A DNA stretch of 64,000 nucleotides from an uncultured Eubacteriales bacterium (GTDB taxonomy: Bacteria > Bacillota > Clostridia > Christensenellales > Aristaeellaceae). A program made the translations under genes and the position numbers. Every line of letters begins with the position of its first letter. The stretch's first letter is position 1. Where the stretch lies: contig CADBCY010000007.1 in NCBI GenBank assembly GCA_902793325.1, forward strand, positions 1-64,000. The letters run 5' to 3'. Below are positions 24,067 through 32,438 of this stretch, in pieces. The notes under the pieces were generated by a model. It made no database searches. It was not told the DNA's origin and saw only the letters and a list, made by a program, of their open reading frames with translations.

Positions 24067-26051
24067 TCTACCATGTGAACGCAATGGCCGGCAGGGACGG
24101 CAACGGCACGAAGGAAATGCCGTTCCGCCGCATCGACGACGCCGCGCGCGTGGCCGTCGCCGGAGACGAGGTCCTCGTGGCCCCGGGCGTGTACCGCGAG
24201 TACGTGAACCCCCGGAACGCGGGCCGCGAGGACGCGCGCATCACCTACCGCTCCGAAGTCCCGCTGGGCGCGGTGATCACCGGCGCGGAGCTGATGACGG
24301 GCTGGCGGCCGTACCGGGGCGACGTGTGGGTCAACCGCGTGGACAACGGCGCTTTCGGCGACTACAATCCCTATACCACCCGGGTGTGCGGCGACTGGTA
24401 CTTCGCGCCCGCCGTGCGCCACACCGGCTCGGTGTTCTTCGACGACCGCATGCTCTACGAGGCGGACAGCCTGGAGGCGTGCCTGGCGGGCGAAGCGGAT
24501 CCCTGCGCCTGGAACGCGGAGGAATCCCGCTGGAAGTGGTTCTCCGAGCAGGATGGGCGCGAGACCGTGCTGTACGCCAACTTCCGCGGCGAGGACCCCA
24601 ACGCCCATAAGGTGGAGATCACCGTGCGGCGCAACTGCTTCATGCCGGACAGGACCGGCGTGGGCTACATCACCGTCTCGGGCTTTGACATCAACAAGGC
24701 GGCCACCACCTGGGCGCCGCCCGCGGCGTACCAGGACGGCATGATCGGCCCGCACTGGAGCCGGGGCTGGATCATCGAGGACTGCGCCGTCTGGGGCAGC
24801 CGCTGCTGCGGCATCTCGCTGGGCAAGTACCGCGACCCGGAGAACGACATGTACTTCTACACGAAGCACGTGAAGTCCCCCACCCAGATGGAGCGCGACG
24901 CCGTGTGCCGCGGCCAGTACCACGGCTGGCTGAAGGAGAACGTGGGCGGGCACATCGTGCGCCGCTGCGAGGTGCACCACTGCGAGCAGACGGGCATCGT
25001 GGGCAGGATGGGCGCGGTGTTCTCCACCATCGAGGACTGCCACATCCACCACATCTGCAACAGCCAGCAGCTCGGCGGCGCGGAGACGGCGGGCATCAAG
25101 CTGCACGCGGGCATCGACGTGACCATCCGCCGCAACCACATCCACCACTGCATCATGGGCGTGTGGCTGGACTGGGAGGCCCAGGGCGCGCGCGTGAGCC
25201 AGAACCTGCTGCACGACAACCAGCGCCCCGAGGGCCGCGAGCCGGCGAAGGGCGCCATGTTCTCCAACGACGTGTTCGTCGAGGTCGGCCACGGCCCGAC
25301 GCTGATCGACAACAACGTGATGCTGTCGAAGGTCTCGCTGGTCATGCCCTCGGAGGGCATCGCCTGCGTGCACAACCTGATGCTGGGCGCGTTCGGGCTG
25401 ATCAACTCCGGCGTGGACAGCGTGGTCAACGGCCAGCGGGAGCCCCGCTACACGCCCTACCACATCCGCCACCGCACCGAGGTCGCAGGCTTCATGACCA
25501 TACTGCACGGCGACGACCGCATCTACAACAACATCATCGTGCAGCACTACCCGGTGACCGACCCCCAGCGCCAGCCCACCGCGCCGGACTACGAGGTCGC
25601 CGGCACCGCGCCGTTCGACATATTCCCGTCCTACGACGAGTGGATCGGCAACTTCATGATGGACCGCGAGCCGGACATGGGCGCGCTGGCCACCTACCAC
25701 TTCGGCCACCTGCCGGTGTGGATCGCCGGCAACGCCTGCCTGGGCGGCGCGACGGTGAGCAAGCACGAGCAGCGCGGCCTCGCCACCGCGGCGCGGCCGG
25801 AAGTGTCGCTCGTCGAGCGGGACGGCCGGACCGTGCTGGTGACGAACCTCTACGACCTGATCGGGGACTTCCGCGTGGGCATCGTCAACAGCGATATCCT
25901 GGGCCGCGCCTTCGAGCCGGACCAGCGCTTCGAGCGCCCCGACGGCACCGCCATCACGTTCGATACCGACTTCTTCGGCGACCACCGCGGCCTCGACGCC
26001 CTCCCCGGCCCCTTCGCGGAGCCCGTCCGGGGCGAGCGCGCGCTGTGGTGA
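24063..26051 (+). CDS. Glycoside hydrolase family 120 beta-xylosidase
   Basis: A 662-residue right-handed beta-helix enzyme. It matches the GH120 beta-xylosidase of Thermoanaerobacterium along its length as I remember that sequence: N-terminal YHVNAMAGRDGNGTKEMPF, central TTWAPPAAYQDGMIGPHWSR and HIVRRCEVHHCEQTGIVG. The two GH120 catalytic carboxylates align: Asp370 in WLDWEAQG (nucleophile) and Glu407 in DVFVEVGHGP (acid/base). GH120 enzymes remove xylose from the non-reducing ends of xylo-oligosaccharides. No signal peptide is visible, so it acts inside the cell on imported oligomers. It is coupled to the YjbR-like gene by an ATGA overlap and convergent to a LysR gene. Enzyme family is well supported; substrate preference is by family only. 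Confidence 0.9.
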   Translation: MIYHVNAMAGRDGNGTKEMPFRRIDDAARVAVAGDEVLVAPGVYREYVNPRNAGREDARITYRSEVPLGAVITGAELMTGWRPYRGDVWVNRVDNGAFGDYNPYTTRVCGDWYFAPAVRHTGSVFFDDRMLYEADSLEACLAGEADPCAWNAEESRWKWFSEQDGRETVLYANFRGEDPNAHKVEITVRRNCFMPDRTGVGYITVSGFDINKAATTWAPPAAYQDGMIGPHWSRGWIIEDCAVWGSRCCGISLGKYRDPENDMYFYTKHVKSPTQMERDAVCRGQYHGWLKENVGGHIVRRCEVHHCEQTGIVGRMGAVFSTIEDCHIHHICNSQQLGGAETAGIKLHAGIDVTIRRNHIHHCIMGVWLDWEAQGARVSQNLLHDNQRPEGREPAKGAMFSNDVFVEVGHGPTLIDNNVMLSKVSLVMPSEGIACVHNLMLGAFGLINSGVDSVVNGQREPRYTPYHIRHRTEVAGFMTILHGDDRIYNNIIVQHYPVTDPQRQPTAPDYEVAGTAPFDIFPSYDEWIGNFMMDREPDMGALATYHFGHLPVWIAGNACLGGATVSKHEQRGLATAARPEVSLVERDGRTVLVTNLYDLIGDFRVGIVNSDILGRAFEPDQRFERPDGTAITFDTDFFGDHRGLDALPGPFAEPVRGERALW

Positions 26052-26092
26052 CCTCCCCCGCCCCGCGCTGCGGCATCCCCCAGCAAGCAGAA

Positions 26093-26127
26093 AGTCCCCG
26101 CCGGCGAACCGCTCGCCGACGGGGACT
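26093..26127. terminator. Terminator-like hairpin between GH120 and LysR genes
   Basis: AGTCCCCG-C-CGGCGA pairs with TCGCCG-A-CGGGGACT around a 5-base loop. Minus-strand continuation is TTTCTGC and plus-strand is GTTCCG, so the T-tract is weak on both sides. Confidence 0.5.
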
Positions 26128-26168
26128 GTTCCGTTCCGGGCCCCGGCCATTTTCGGCCGTGCGCCGCT

Positions 26169-27074
26169 TTACCTGACCCCATCCCCCGCGCTCAGGGCGT
26201 CCAGCACGAAATCGCGGAACGCGCACTGCACGGGCGAGAGGTATTTCTTCTTGTAGATGAAGTAGAGGTGGTACGGTATCGCGCCCTCCAGCGGGAAGGT
26301 CAGCAACCGACCGTCGGCCGCCTCCTCGCGCACCGCGGCCTCGGAAATCAGCGAAATGCCCACCCCGGCGCACACCAGGCGCTTGATCGTCTCGGTGTCG
26401 TCGATGGCCGCGACCACCTTCAGCTTCGTGTCCGGGGCGTTCAGCCGGATCCAGCGCATGAACTCCTGTTGCAGGCTGGAGGTGCTGCTGCGGGTAATCA
26501 TCGGCTCCACGCCGAGCAGCTCCTTGGGGAAGGGCTGCCCCCGGAAGGCCCGGAACCGCGGCGCGTTGGGGGCGATCACCGTCAGGTCCGTCAGCCCGCA
26601 GTCCCGCACGGCGTAGGCGCTGTGGGTGATCTTCATGTTGCTGAAGGCGAAGGCGCAGTCCTCCTCGTCCAGCTTGGCGAGGATCTCGGAGTTGTAGCAG
26701 TTGACGAAGTTGAAGCTGGCCTCCGGGTGCGCGCGGCTGAAGCCGATGACGCACGGCGTGACGTAGTAGCGGCTGATGTACAGCGTGGCGGCGATGTCGA
26801 TGGCGTGCTCGCTGCGCCGCGCGCTGGTGAGGGCGAGTATGCTGTCCCGGTTCAGCTTGAGCATCTGCCGGGCGTAGGCATAGAAGGTCCTGCCGTCGCC
26901 GGTCAGCTCCATGCTGCGGGTGGTGCGGTTCAGCAGCCGCGCGCCCAGCTCCTTCTCCAGGTTGCGCACGTGGATGGTGACCATGGACTGCGACAGCTGC
27001 AGCCGGTCCGCGGCATTGGAAAAGCTGCCCTCGTCGACCGCCGCCACAAAGCACTCGAGCTGCTTGAAATCCAT
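26169..27074 (-). CDS. LysR-family transcriptional regulator
   Basis: A 301-residue regulator: winged helix-turn-helix at the N-terminus (MDFKQLECFVAAVDEGSFSN, then ADRLQLSQSMVTIHVRNLEKELG), a linker helix, and a type-2 periplasmic-binding-like effector domain. The promoter at 27105-27133 is perfect consensus and the inverted repeat ATGGAACA/TGTTCCAT lies between the -10 and the start codon, suggesting autorepression. The neighbours are a convergent GH120 gene and, on the far side, a DUF3786 gene on the same strand. The target gene and inducer are unknown. Confidence 0.92.
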   Translation of the reverse strand: MDFKQLECFVAAVDEGSFSNAADRLQLSQSMVTIHVRNLEKELGARLLNRTTRSMELTGDGRTFYAYARQMLKLNRDSILALTSARRSEHAIDIAATLYISRYYVTPCVIGFSRAHPEASFNFVNCYNSEILAKLDEEDCAFAFSNMKITHSAYAVRDCGLTDLTVIAPNAPRFRAFRGQPFPKELLGVEPMITRSSTSSLQQEFMRWIRLNAPDTKLKVVAAIDDTETIKRLVCAGVGISLISEAAVREEAADGRLLTFPLEGAIPYHLYFIYKKKYLSPVQCAFRDFVLDALSAGDGVR

Positions 27075-27133
27075 GGAACATCCCCCATTTATAAGTTTTG
27101 TTCCATTATATATTAGGATTGTTCAATTGTCAA
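27073..27133 (-). promoter_or_regulatory. Consensus promoter and inverted repeat of the LysR gene
   Basis: Minus strand: TTGACA (27128-27133), 17-base spacer, TATAAT (27105-27110). Inverted repeat arms ATGGAACA at 27073-27080 and TGTTCCAT at 27099-27106, the latter touching the -10 element. The inner arm includes the start codon. Confidence 0.8.
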
Positions 27134-27227
27134 ATGGGAAATGCCAAAATAGGCGCCCCGCGCACAGCGCGGGGCGAAAAGCGGAGTCCATTCCCCGCCC
27201 GAACGCACCGGAGGGCCGCCGGGCGCG

Positions 27228-27851
27228 CTACATGCGCCGCTTGATGTCCGAGATGAGGATGTCCCCCACCACGGTGCGGTCTTCGGCGGAGAAGGCGTCG
27301 GGGAAGTTGTCGGAGAAGAGGATCTGGCTGTTGGGCGGGAACTCGTCGTCGCCCTCCCACACCATGATCCGCACGTCGTACCCGGGCAGCACCTCCAACT
27401 GGTAGGCCGCGTCGCCGCCCTTCACGGGGAGCGCGCGCGTGCCCTCCATGGCCTTCCTGAACGCCTCCAGGCGCGTGCCGAAGGCGAACGCCGCGCGGTT
27501 CAGGCAGCGCCCGGTGAAGGGCTTCAGGTACACCTCGCCCCAGGGCATCTCCCGGTAGGTGAGAAAGCCCGACGACGGTCGCGCCTTCCGCCCCTCCAGC
27601 AGAAAGCGGATCAGCAGCATCTGCGCGGGCAGGTTGTTCAGCGCGAAGCCGCCCCCGTCCTCCGAGGCGATGCTGAACTTCGGCCAGGTGATCCGGTAGT
27701 CCACGTACAGCAGGCGCACCGTGAAGGCCTGCGCCTGCGCGTCGTAGGGCACGCCGCAGCGTGCCGCGGCCTCCGCGGGGTCCAGCGACGCGAACAGCCC
27801 TACGTAGTGCTCGAAGGGCACCATTTCCTTGTGATTCTCGATGTTGGGCAT
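27228..27851 (-). CDS. DUF3786 domain protein
   Basis: A 207-residue cytoplasmic protein. Its middle (FTVRLLYVDYRITWPKFSI, LIRFLLEGRKARPSSGFLTYREMPWGEVY, cited in parts) and end (GGDAAYQLEVLPGYDVRIMVWEGDDEFPP, in part) fit the DUF3786 family. That family occurs in anaerobes and often near one-carbon and corrinoid genes; no activity is known to me. The start at 27851 has AAAGGAG upstream. It lies 88 bases after acsE on the same strand but beyond a terminator hairpin (27895-27927), so it is probably expressed by read-through or separately. Confidence 0.75.
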   Translation of the reverse strand: MPNIENHKEMVPFEHYVGLFASLDPAEAAARCGVPYDAQAQAFTVRLLYVDYRITWPKFSIASEDGGGFALNNLPAQMLLIRFLLEGRKARPSSGFLTYREMPWGEVYLKPFTGRCLNRAAFAFGTRLEAFRKAMEGTRALPVKGGDAAYQLEVLPGYDVRIMVWEGDDEFPPNSQILFSDNFPDAFSAEDRTVVGDILISDIKRRM

Positions 27852-27894
27852 GAAAGGCTCCTTTGACGGCTCGGTCGAGCGCTCTCCCGGTTCA

Positions 27895-27927
27895 AAAAGG
27901 CGGCGTCCCTTGCGGGACACCGCCTTT
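27895..27927 (-). terminator. Terminator after acsE
   Basis: AAAGGCGG-C-GTCCC pairs with GGGAC-A-CCGCCTTT (one mismatch) around a TTGC loop. The minus strand continues CCTTTTTGAAC, giving a T-tract. Confidence 0.75.
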
Positions 27928-27939
27928 CGGGTTCCTGCG

Positions 27940-28725
27940 TCAGATCTCCAGGTAGGAATCGGCGTACAGGTTGTTGTTCTTGATGATGTCGCAGGTCTTG
28001 ACGGTCTCCATCAGCCGCTGATCGTTGGGGTTCACGATGGCGGAGGTCAGGCCCTGCATCATGGCCATGGCCAGCATGCAGCTGTCGAAGATGGGGCGGA
28101 TGTGCTTCGGCATGCCGTTGGAGTTGTTGGACAGGCCGCCGGTGCTGTTCAGGCCCATGTCGCTGAACATCTTGATGGCCTCCAGGACCTCCATCTGCTT
28201 GTCCTGCATGCCCTTGACGACCAGGAACAGCGGGTCGAACCACAGGTCCTCGGCCTCCATGCCGTGCATCAGGCCTTCCTCCAGCATCCGCTGGCAGTGG
28301 GCCATGCGCTCGTCGTTGTCGGAGGCGATGCCGTCGGCGGAGCACAGCGCTATGACGATGGCGTCGTTGTTGGCCGCCAGTTCGATGCGGTTGAAGCGGC
28401 TGCCCGCGTCCGCGGAGTTCACGATGGGCTTGCCCTTCGAGCGGTTGTACACCTGGATGCCGGCCTCGATGGCCTTCATGTTGGAGGTGTCCAGCGCCAG
28501 GGGCACGTTGTCAAAGCGCTCCTGCAGCAGCTTGACGGCCCACTGCATAACCTCTTCGCCGTCGGACTCGGCGGGGCCGATGTTCACGTCGATGTAATGC
28601 GCGCCGGCCTTGAGCTGCTGCTCACAGCGCTGGATGATGGGCTCGGGATCGCGCTCCGCGAACGCCTTGCGCATGGTGGGGGCGGTGACGGAAATGCGCT
28701 CACCGATTACGATAAACTTTCCCAT
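27940..28725 (-). CDS. acsE: Methyltetrahydrofolate:corrinoid/iron-sulfur protein methyltransferase
   Basis: A 261-residue TIM-barrel of the pterin-binding family. It moves the methyl group of methyl-tetrahydrofolate to the cobalt of the corrinoid iron-sulfur protein in the Wood-Ljungdahl pathway. Visible hallmarks: FIVIGERISVTAPTMRKAF at the N-terminus, GAHYIDVNIGPAESDGEE, LALDTSNMKAIEAGI, PIVNSADAGSRFN and GLSNNSNGMPKHIRP. Length equals known AcsE (~262). ATG 28725 has AAGGAG upstream; the in-frame ATG ten codons earlier does not. It follows acsC by 114 bases containing a GC-rich hairpin (about 28757-28785). Cytoplasmic, acting with AcsC/AcsD. Confidence 0.93.
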   Translation of the reverse strand: MGKFIVIGERISVTAPTMRKAFAERDPEPIIQRCEQQLKAGAHYIDVNIGPAESDGEEVMQWAVKLLQERFDNVPLALDTSNMKAIEAGIQVYNRSKGKPIVNSADAGSRFNRIELAANNDAIVIALCSADGIASDNDERMAHCQRMLEEGLMHGMEAEDLWFDPLFLVVKGMQDKQMEVLEAIKMFSDMGLNSTGGLSNNSNGMPKHIRPIFDSCMLAMAMMQGLTSAIVNPNDQRLMETVKTCDIIKNNNLYADSYLEI

Positions 28726-28839
28726 GATGAATCGCTCCTTCTCTTTATATTCCATTCCGCCCGCCGCCCGAAAAGGGCGGGCGGCAGACGGCAGAATCCG
28801 AACCAGGCATGACGCCGCGGCGCAGCGGTGCCGGGAAAA

Positions 28840-30180
28840 TCAGGCGGTAAAGTCCTTGATGAACTTGACCAGCTGGACGGCCTCCATGGGGCCGACCACG
28901 ACGTTCCAGCCGGGCAGCTTGGCCTCGATCTCGCCCTTCATGACGGCCACCTTGCCGGGGATGATGAGCGTGCGGGACTTGATCTTGTTCTCGATGTCCG
29001 CCTCGTCGAAGAACTTCTTGATGGTACCGGCGGAGAACTTGCCCGCGGCCCACGCCGTCAGCACGGACATGCCGCTGGCGTCGGTGATGAGCAGGTTGAC
29101 GGGGCACTTGGAGCGCTCGTACTCGCCGGAGACCAGGAAGTAGGTCAGGGCGAAGTCCACGGTGAGGGAGCAGACGGAGTTCTCGTCCGCGCCGTTCAGG
29201 GCGTAGATGCCGGGCTCGACCTTCATGGGCTTCTGGGGATCGGTGAAGATGTTCTGCCTGAGGCCGTACAGCGCGAGCGCCTCGGCGTAGCGCATCTCGC
29301 TCATGACCACGATCGCGGCGTAGCGCAGCACGAACGCGGAGGCCAGCGCGGTCTGCATGTGCAGGTCGCCGGGAGCGATCTTGTCCAGGTTCACCAGGGT
29401 GGGATAGCCCAGCGTGCGGTCGCCGTCCTTCAGGTTGGAGCGGCGGATCAGCACGGCGTTCTCGAAGGTCTTCTTGGCGTCGGCGCCGGTGGCGTCCAGC
29501 ACCAGGTTCTTGTTGCCCTTGCCCTCGGCGGCTTTGATGGTGTCGTACAGCTCGGAGATGTCCGCGCCGGACACGCCCAGGGTGACGCCCGCGGCGGTGG
29601 CGACGGCGTTCATGGCGTCCAGGTTATCCTTGTTGGCGCCGTTCAGGATGGGCTTGAGCGCCTTGCAGGCGTCCAGCGCGGCCTTGGCCACGTCGGCGTC
29701 CGCGCAGTTCAGCACCAGCACGCGGCCCAGGTCCTTGGCCTTGTTGACCAGCGCGACGTAGGCGTCCGCGCCGTTGCCGGCGTAGTCCAGGAACAGCATC
29801 TCGACGAACTCGCGCTCGCCGATGCGCTCGTAGTCGACCAGCTTGGCGGCCTCGAGCCTGGCGTCGATGTCGGCGTCGTCGGAGGCGATGGACACGGCGA
29901 AGCGGGTGCGGTTCACCAGCGTCTTCTCGTGGCGGAACAGCACGGTCTCGCCGCCCAGCTTCAGGGCCGCGTCGCCCGCGCCGACCTCGATGGTCTTCAT
30001 CAGGGGCGCGGTGGCCTCAGACAGGGAGTCCAGCGCGTCCTGGGACATGTGGGGGCACTTCTCGATGGGCAGGGCGCCGGCGGCAACCTTCATGGCGAAC
30101 GCCATGCAGGTGGGGCAGCCGCATTCCTTGCAGTTCTTCTTGGGAGTCAGCTTAAAAATGTCAAGACCTTTCAGAGCCAT
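28840..30180 (-). CDS. acsC: Corrinoid iron-sulfur protein, large subunit (acetyl-CoA decarbonylase/synthase gamma)
   Basis: A 446-residue protein. The N-terminal 4Fe-4S domain has the exact CFeSP spacing Cys17-x2-Cys20-x4-Cys25-x16-Cys42 (NCKECGCPTC ... CPH). A TIM barrel follows, and the C-terminal domain (SVLTAWAAGKFSAGTIKKF region) binds the cobamide. The large subunit carries the methyl group between AcsE and acetyl-CoA synthase. It sits directly after acsD with a 22-base gap and has GGAGG upstream. The catalytic CODH/ACS genes are not in the window, so they must be elsewhere or missing. Confidence 0.94.
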   Translation of the reverse strand: MALKGLDIFKLTPKKNCKECGCPTCMAFAMKVAAGALPIEKCPHMSQDALDSLSEATAPLMKTIEVGAGDAALKLGGETVLFRHEKTLVNRTRFAVSIASDDADIDARLEAAKLVDYERIGEREFVEMLFLDYAGNGADAYVALVNKAKDLGRVLVLNCADADVAKAALDACKALKPILNGANKDNLDAMNAVATAAGVTLGVSGADISELYDTIKAAEGKGNKNLVLDATGADAKKTFENAVLIRRSNLKDGDRTLGYPTLVNLDKIAPGDLHMQTALASAFVLRYAAIVVMSEMRYAEALALYGLRQNIFTDPQKPMKVEPGIYALNGADENSVCSLTVDFALTYFLVSGEYERSKCPVNLLITDASGMSVLTAWAAGKFSAGTIKKFFDEADIENKIKSRTLIIPGKVAVMKGEIEAKLPGWNVVVGPMEAVQLVKFIKDFTA

Positions 30181-30202
30181 GGTATATTTCCTCCTTCCCT
30201 GC

Positions 30203-31147
30203 TTACATCAGGCTGTCGATAAACTGAGAAATCGTAGCGATGGAAGCGGGATGCTTCATGATGACCATATTCGAGCCGCCGATCAGGCAGGCGGACGCGG
30301 TGCAGACTTCCATCTCGATGGCGCGCTCCTCGACGTCGCCCCAGCCGGGGTTCTCGTCTTCGGGTGCGGTGGCCTCCTTGACGACCCAGGTCTCGGGAGA
30401 GACGGGCGTCACAATGGGCATCTGAAGCTGCGCGTCGCTCTGCGCAAGGGAAGCGGCCTTCACGCGGTCCAGCGTGGAGGAAAGGTACTCGAAGCCATAG
30501 CCGGCGGCGGCGGAGCCCACGTTCATGCAAACGCTGGCGGCGGGCACGCCGAGCTGGCTGAGCAGCACGTTCAGCTGCTTGGCCAGGTTGATGTCCACGG
30601 CGGACTCGGCGCCCACCTTCTGGTTGTAGGCCATGCCGGCGGAGGCTCCGACGGACTTGTAGTTCTCCTCACGGGCGGAGAGCACCAGGATGTTCTTGCC
30701 CTCCAGCGCGGAGGAAATCGCCTCGAAGAGCTTGCCGTCCTTCTCGACGTTCTTGCAGCCCATGATGATGAGCGGCATCTCGACGGCGTCGGCCACTTCC
30801 TTCGCCTTGGCCACGCACTCCTCGATGGAGGTGTTCTCGGCGTTGGGGTCGGCGGTCTCGAAGTGCAGGCAGATAGCGGAGACGCCGGGCATGGTCTCGG
30901 CCTTCCTGGCCATGTCGGCCATGGTCTCGCAGCCGGCGTAGAACGCCAGCAGCGCGGGCGCGTTCACGCCGGCGAGCAGCTTGTCGGAGATCTCCGCGGC
31001 GATGAGCGGCTTGTTGGGAATGGGCGCGTCGAAGGAGTAGAAGGGCAGGACGTTCTCGCCACCGATGGTCACGCTCTTGTCGCCCGTGCCGAGGGTGACG
31101 GCGTTAATCCTGGCGTTGAAGGCCTGCTTTTTCGGAGTGAAAGGCAT
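30203..31147 (-). CDS. acsD: Corrinoid iron-sulfur protein, small subunit (acetyl-CoA decarbonylase/synthase delta)
   Basis: A 314-residue TIM-barrel protein, the partner of AcsC. Evidence: MPFTPKKQAFNARINAVTLG, TIGGENVLPFYSFDAPIPNKP (in part), ICLHFETADPNAENTS and the C-terminal GSNMVIMKHPASIATI. It supports cobamide binding in the heterodimer. GGGGG precedes the ATG. It lies between cooC (32 bases upstream) and acsC, an order known from acetogens. Confidence 0.94.
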   Translation of the reverse strand: MPFTPKKQAFNARINAVTLGTGDKSVTIGGENVLPFYSFDAPIPNKPLIAAEISDKLLAGVNAPALLAFYAGCETMADMARKAETMPGVSAICLHFETADPNAENTSIEECVAKAKEVADAVEMPLIIMGCKNVEKDGKLFEAISSALEGKNILVLSAREENYKSVGASAGMAYNQKVGAESAVDINLAKQLNVLLSQLGVPAASVCMNVGSAAAGYGFEYLSSTLDRVKAASLAQSDAQLQMPIVTPVSPETWVVKEATAPEDENPGWGDVEERAIEMEVCTASACLIGGSNMVIMKHPASIATISQFIDSLM

Positions 31148-31179
31148 GTGAAATTCCCCCTGTCAAAAATGGTTGCCTG

Positions 31180-31953
31180 TTACAATTCGAGGCTGCGAAG
31201 GATCTCGTCGAGCGCGGCCTTTACCGGCGCGTCAGCTGGTACCTTGGCGCTGGGCTTGCCCTCGCAGTCGTACTCGTACACGAGCTCGTCCTGCGGCAGC
31301 ACCCCTGCCAGCTCCAGTCCGTACTTTTCGATTTCCTCCCTGACCCCATCGTTCAGCGCGCCGCCCGGCGCGCGATTGACGATCAGCTTCATTTGGCCGG
31401 GCTTCAGCTCCAGCTCCCGGACCATCTGGGCGATGCGGCCCGCCGCCTGCACGCCCCTGCGGGAACAGTCGCTGATGAGAAGCAGCGTGTCCACGTGGGG
31501 AAGCGTGCCGCGGGCGATGTGCTCCAGCCCCGCCTCGTTGTCCACGACCATGTACCTGTACCGGCCGTAGTACTTGTCGATCTGCGTCTTGAGGACGCCG
31601 TTGACATAGCAGTAGCAGCCCTTGCCCTCGGTGCGGCCCATGACCAGCATGTCGAAGTCGTCCTCCTCCGCCAGCGCGGCGTTGAACTTGAACTCGGCGT
31701 ACTCGGCCTTGGTCATGCCCTTGGGGATGGGGCTCTCCTTCATGAGCTCGGCATGGGCCATCTCCTCGCGGATGTCGCCCAGCGTCGTCTCGATCTCCAC
31801 GCCCAGCACCTCGTTGAGGTTGGAGTTGGCGTCGGCGTCCACCGCCAGGATGGGGCCTGCGCCCTTCCGGCTGAGGTATTCGATGATCATGCCGCAGGTG
31901 GTCGTCTTTCCGACGCCGCCCTTGCCGGCGACTGCGATGACATGCGTTGACAT
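31180..31953 (-). CDS. cooC: CooC-type nickel-insertion / corrinoid-activation ATPase
   Basis: A 257-residue MinD/ParA-type P-loop ATPase. Deviant Walker A AGKGGVGKTTT occupies residues 9-19, and the metal-binding Cys113-x-Cys115 of CooC is in KGCYCYVNGV. CooC/AcsF proteins load nickel into carbon monoxide dehydrogenase or acetyl-CoA synthase. The ATG at 31953 fits the family N-terminus (MSTHVIAVAGKGG). It is the first gene of the cooC-acsD-acsC-acsE operon, with a promoter at 32075-32103, and lies beside a CooT/His-rich metal operon. Confidence 0.92.
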   Translation of the reverse strand: MSTHVIAVAGKGGVGKTTTCGMIIEYLSRKGAGPILAVDADANSNLNEVLGVEIETTLGDIREEMAHAELMKESPIPKGMTKAEYAEFKFNAALAEEDDFDMLVMGRTEGKGCYCYVNGVLKTQIDKYYGRYRYMVVDNEAGLEHIARGTLPHVDTLLLISDCSRRGVQAAGRIAQMVRELELKPGQMKLIVNRAPGGALNDGVREEIEKYGLELAGVLPQDELVYEYDCEGKPSAKVPADAPVKAALDEILRSLEL

Positions 31954-32074
31954 AGTTTGGTCTGCTCCCGCCCGCCCGATAGAATCATGCTGCCCGGTTC
32001 CCCGCCGCACGGCCCCGCCCGTCGCGGGCGCCGACGCGGACGCCGATACCGGCGCACAGAATTACACATATCAC

Positions 32075-32103
32075 ATCTTATCACAAAACCAATGAATAGG
32101 CAA
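32075..32103 (-). promoter_or_regulatory. Promoter of the cooC-acsDCE operon
   Basis: Minus strand: TTGCCT (32098-32103), 17-base spacer, TAAGAT (32075-32080). It lies immediately after the terminator of the upstream metal operon. Confidence 0.65.
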
Positions 32104-32132
32104 GTGTGCGCGCAAAAATTATGACAGAATTA

Positions 32133-32164
32133 GCACTTCCTTCCCTCGGGAGGGTCGGAAGTGC
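32133..32164 (-). terminator. Terminator of the His-rich/CooT operon
   Basis: GCACTTCC and an inner CCCTC pair with GAGGG and GGAAGTGC (a two-base internal loop on each side). The minus strand then reads TAATTCTGTCATAATTTTT. Confidence 0.7.
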
Positions 32165-32182
32165 CGCATCGTCGATATGCGC

Positions 32183-32413
32183 TTATATCCGGGTGAATAA
32201 AAACTTCTGGTTCAGACCCGCGGATCGAACGAAGAGCGTCAGGCTGCCGTCGCTGTGCTCCTCTCGCGTGAGCTCCTGGATCCCGTCCGCCTTCAGAAGG
32301 CCGCGCACGTATTCCTCCGGGTCGTCGGTCTCCACCTCGTCGAAGAACACGTCCCGCATCTGGTTGTTGGCGCAGCTATTCTGGATCTCGCGCACCACTT
32401 CGTATTCCGCCAT
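32183..32413 (-). CDS. Unknown 76-residue protein in nickel operon
   Basis: A small acidic protein (MAEYEVVREIQNSCANNQM ... FVRSAGLNQKFLFTRI) that I do not recognise. The start at 32413 is set by GAGGAGGAG upstream. It is 25 bases after cooT and ends just before a terminator, so it belongs to the His-rich/CooT operon. There is one Cys (in NSCANNQ), a central DEVETDDPEEYV acidic patch and no membrane segment. Context suggests a role in nickel handling or one-carbon metabolism (inference only). Confidence 0.7.
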   Translation of the reverse strand: MAEYEVVREIQNSCANNQMRDVFFDEVETDDPEEYVRGLLKADGIQELTREEHSDGSLTLFVRSAGLNQKFLFTRI

Positions 32414-32438
32414 GTCGCTCCTCCTCGGCAAAAAGGGG

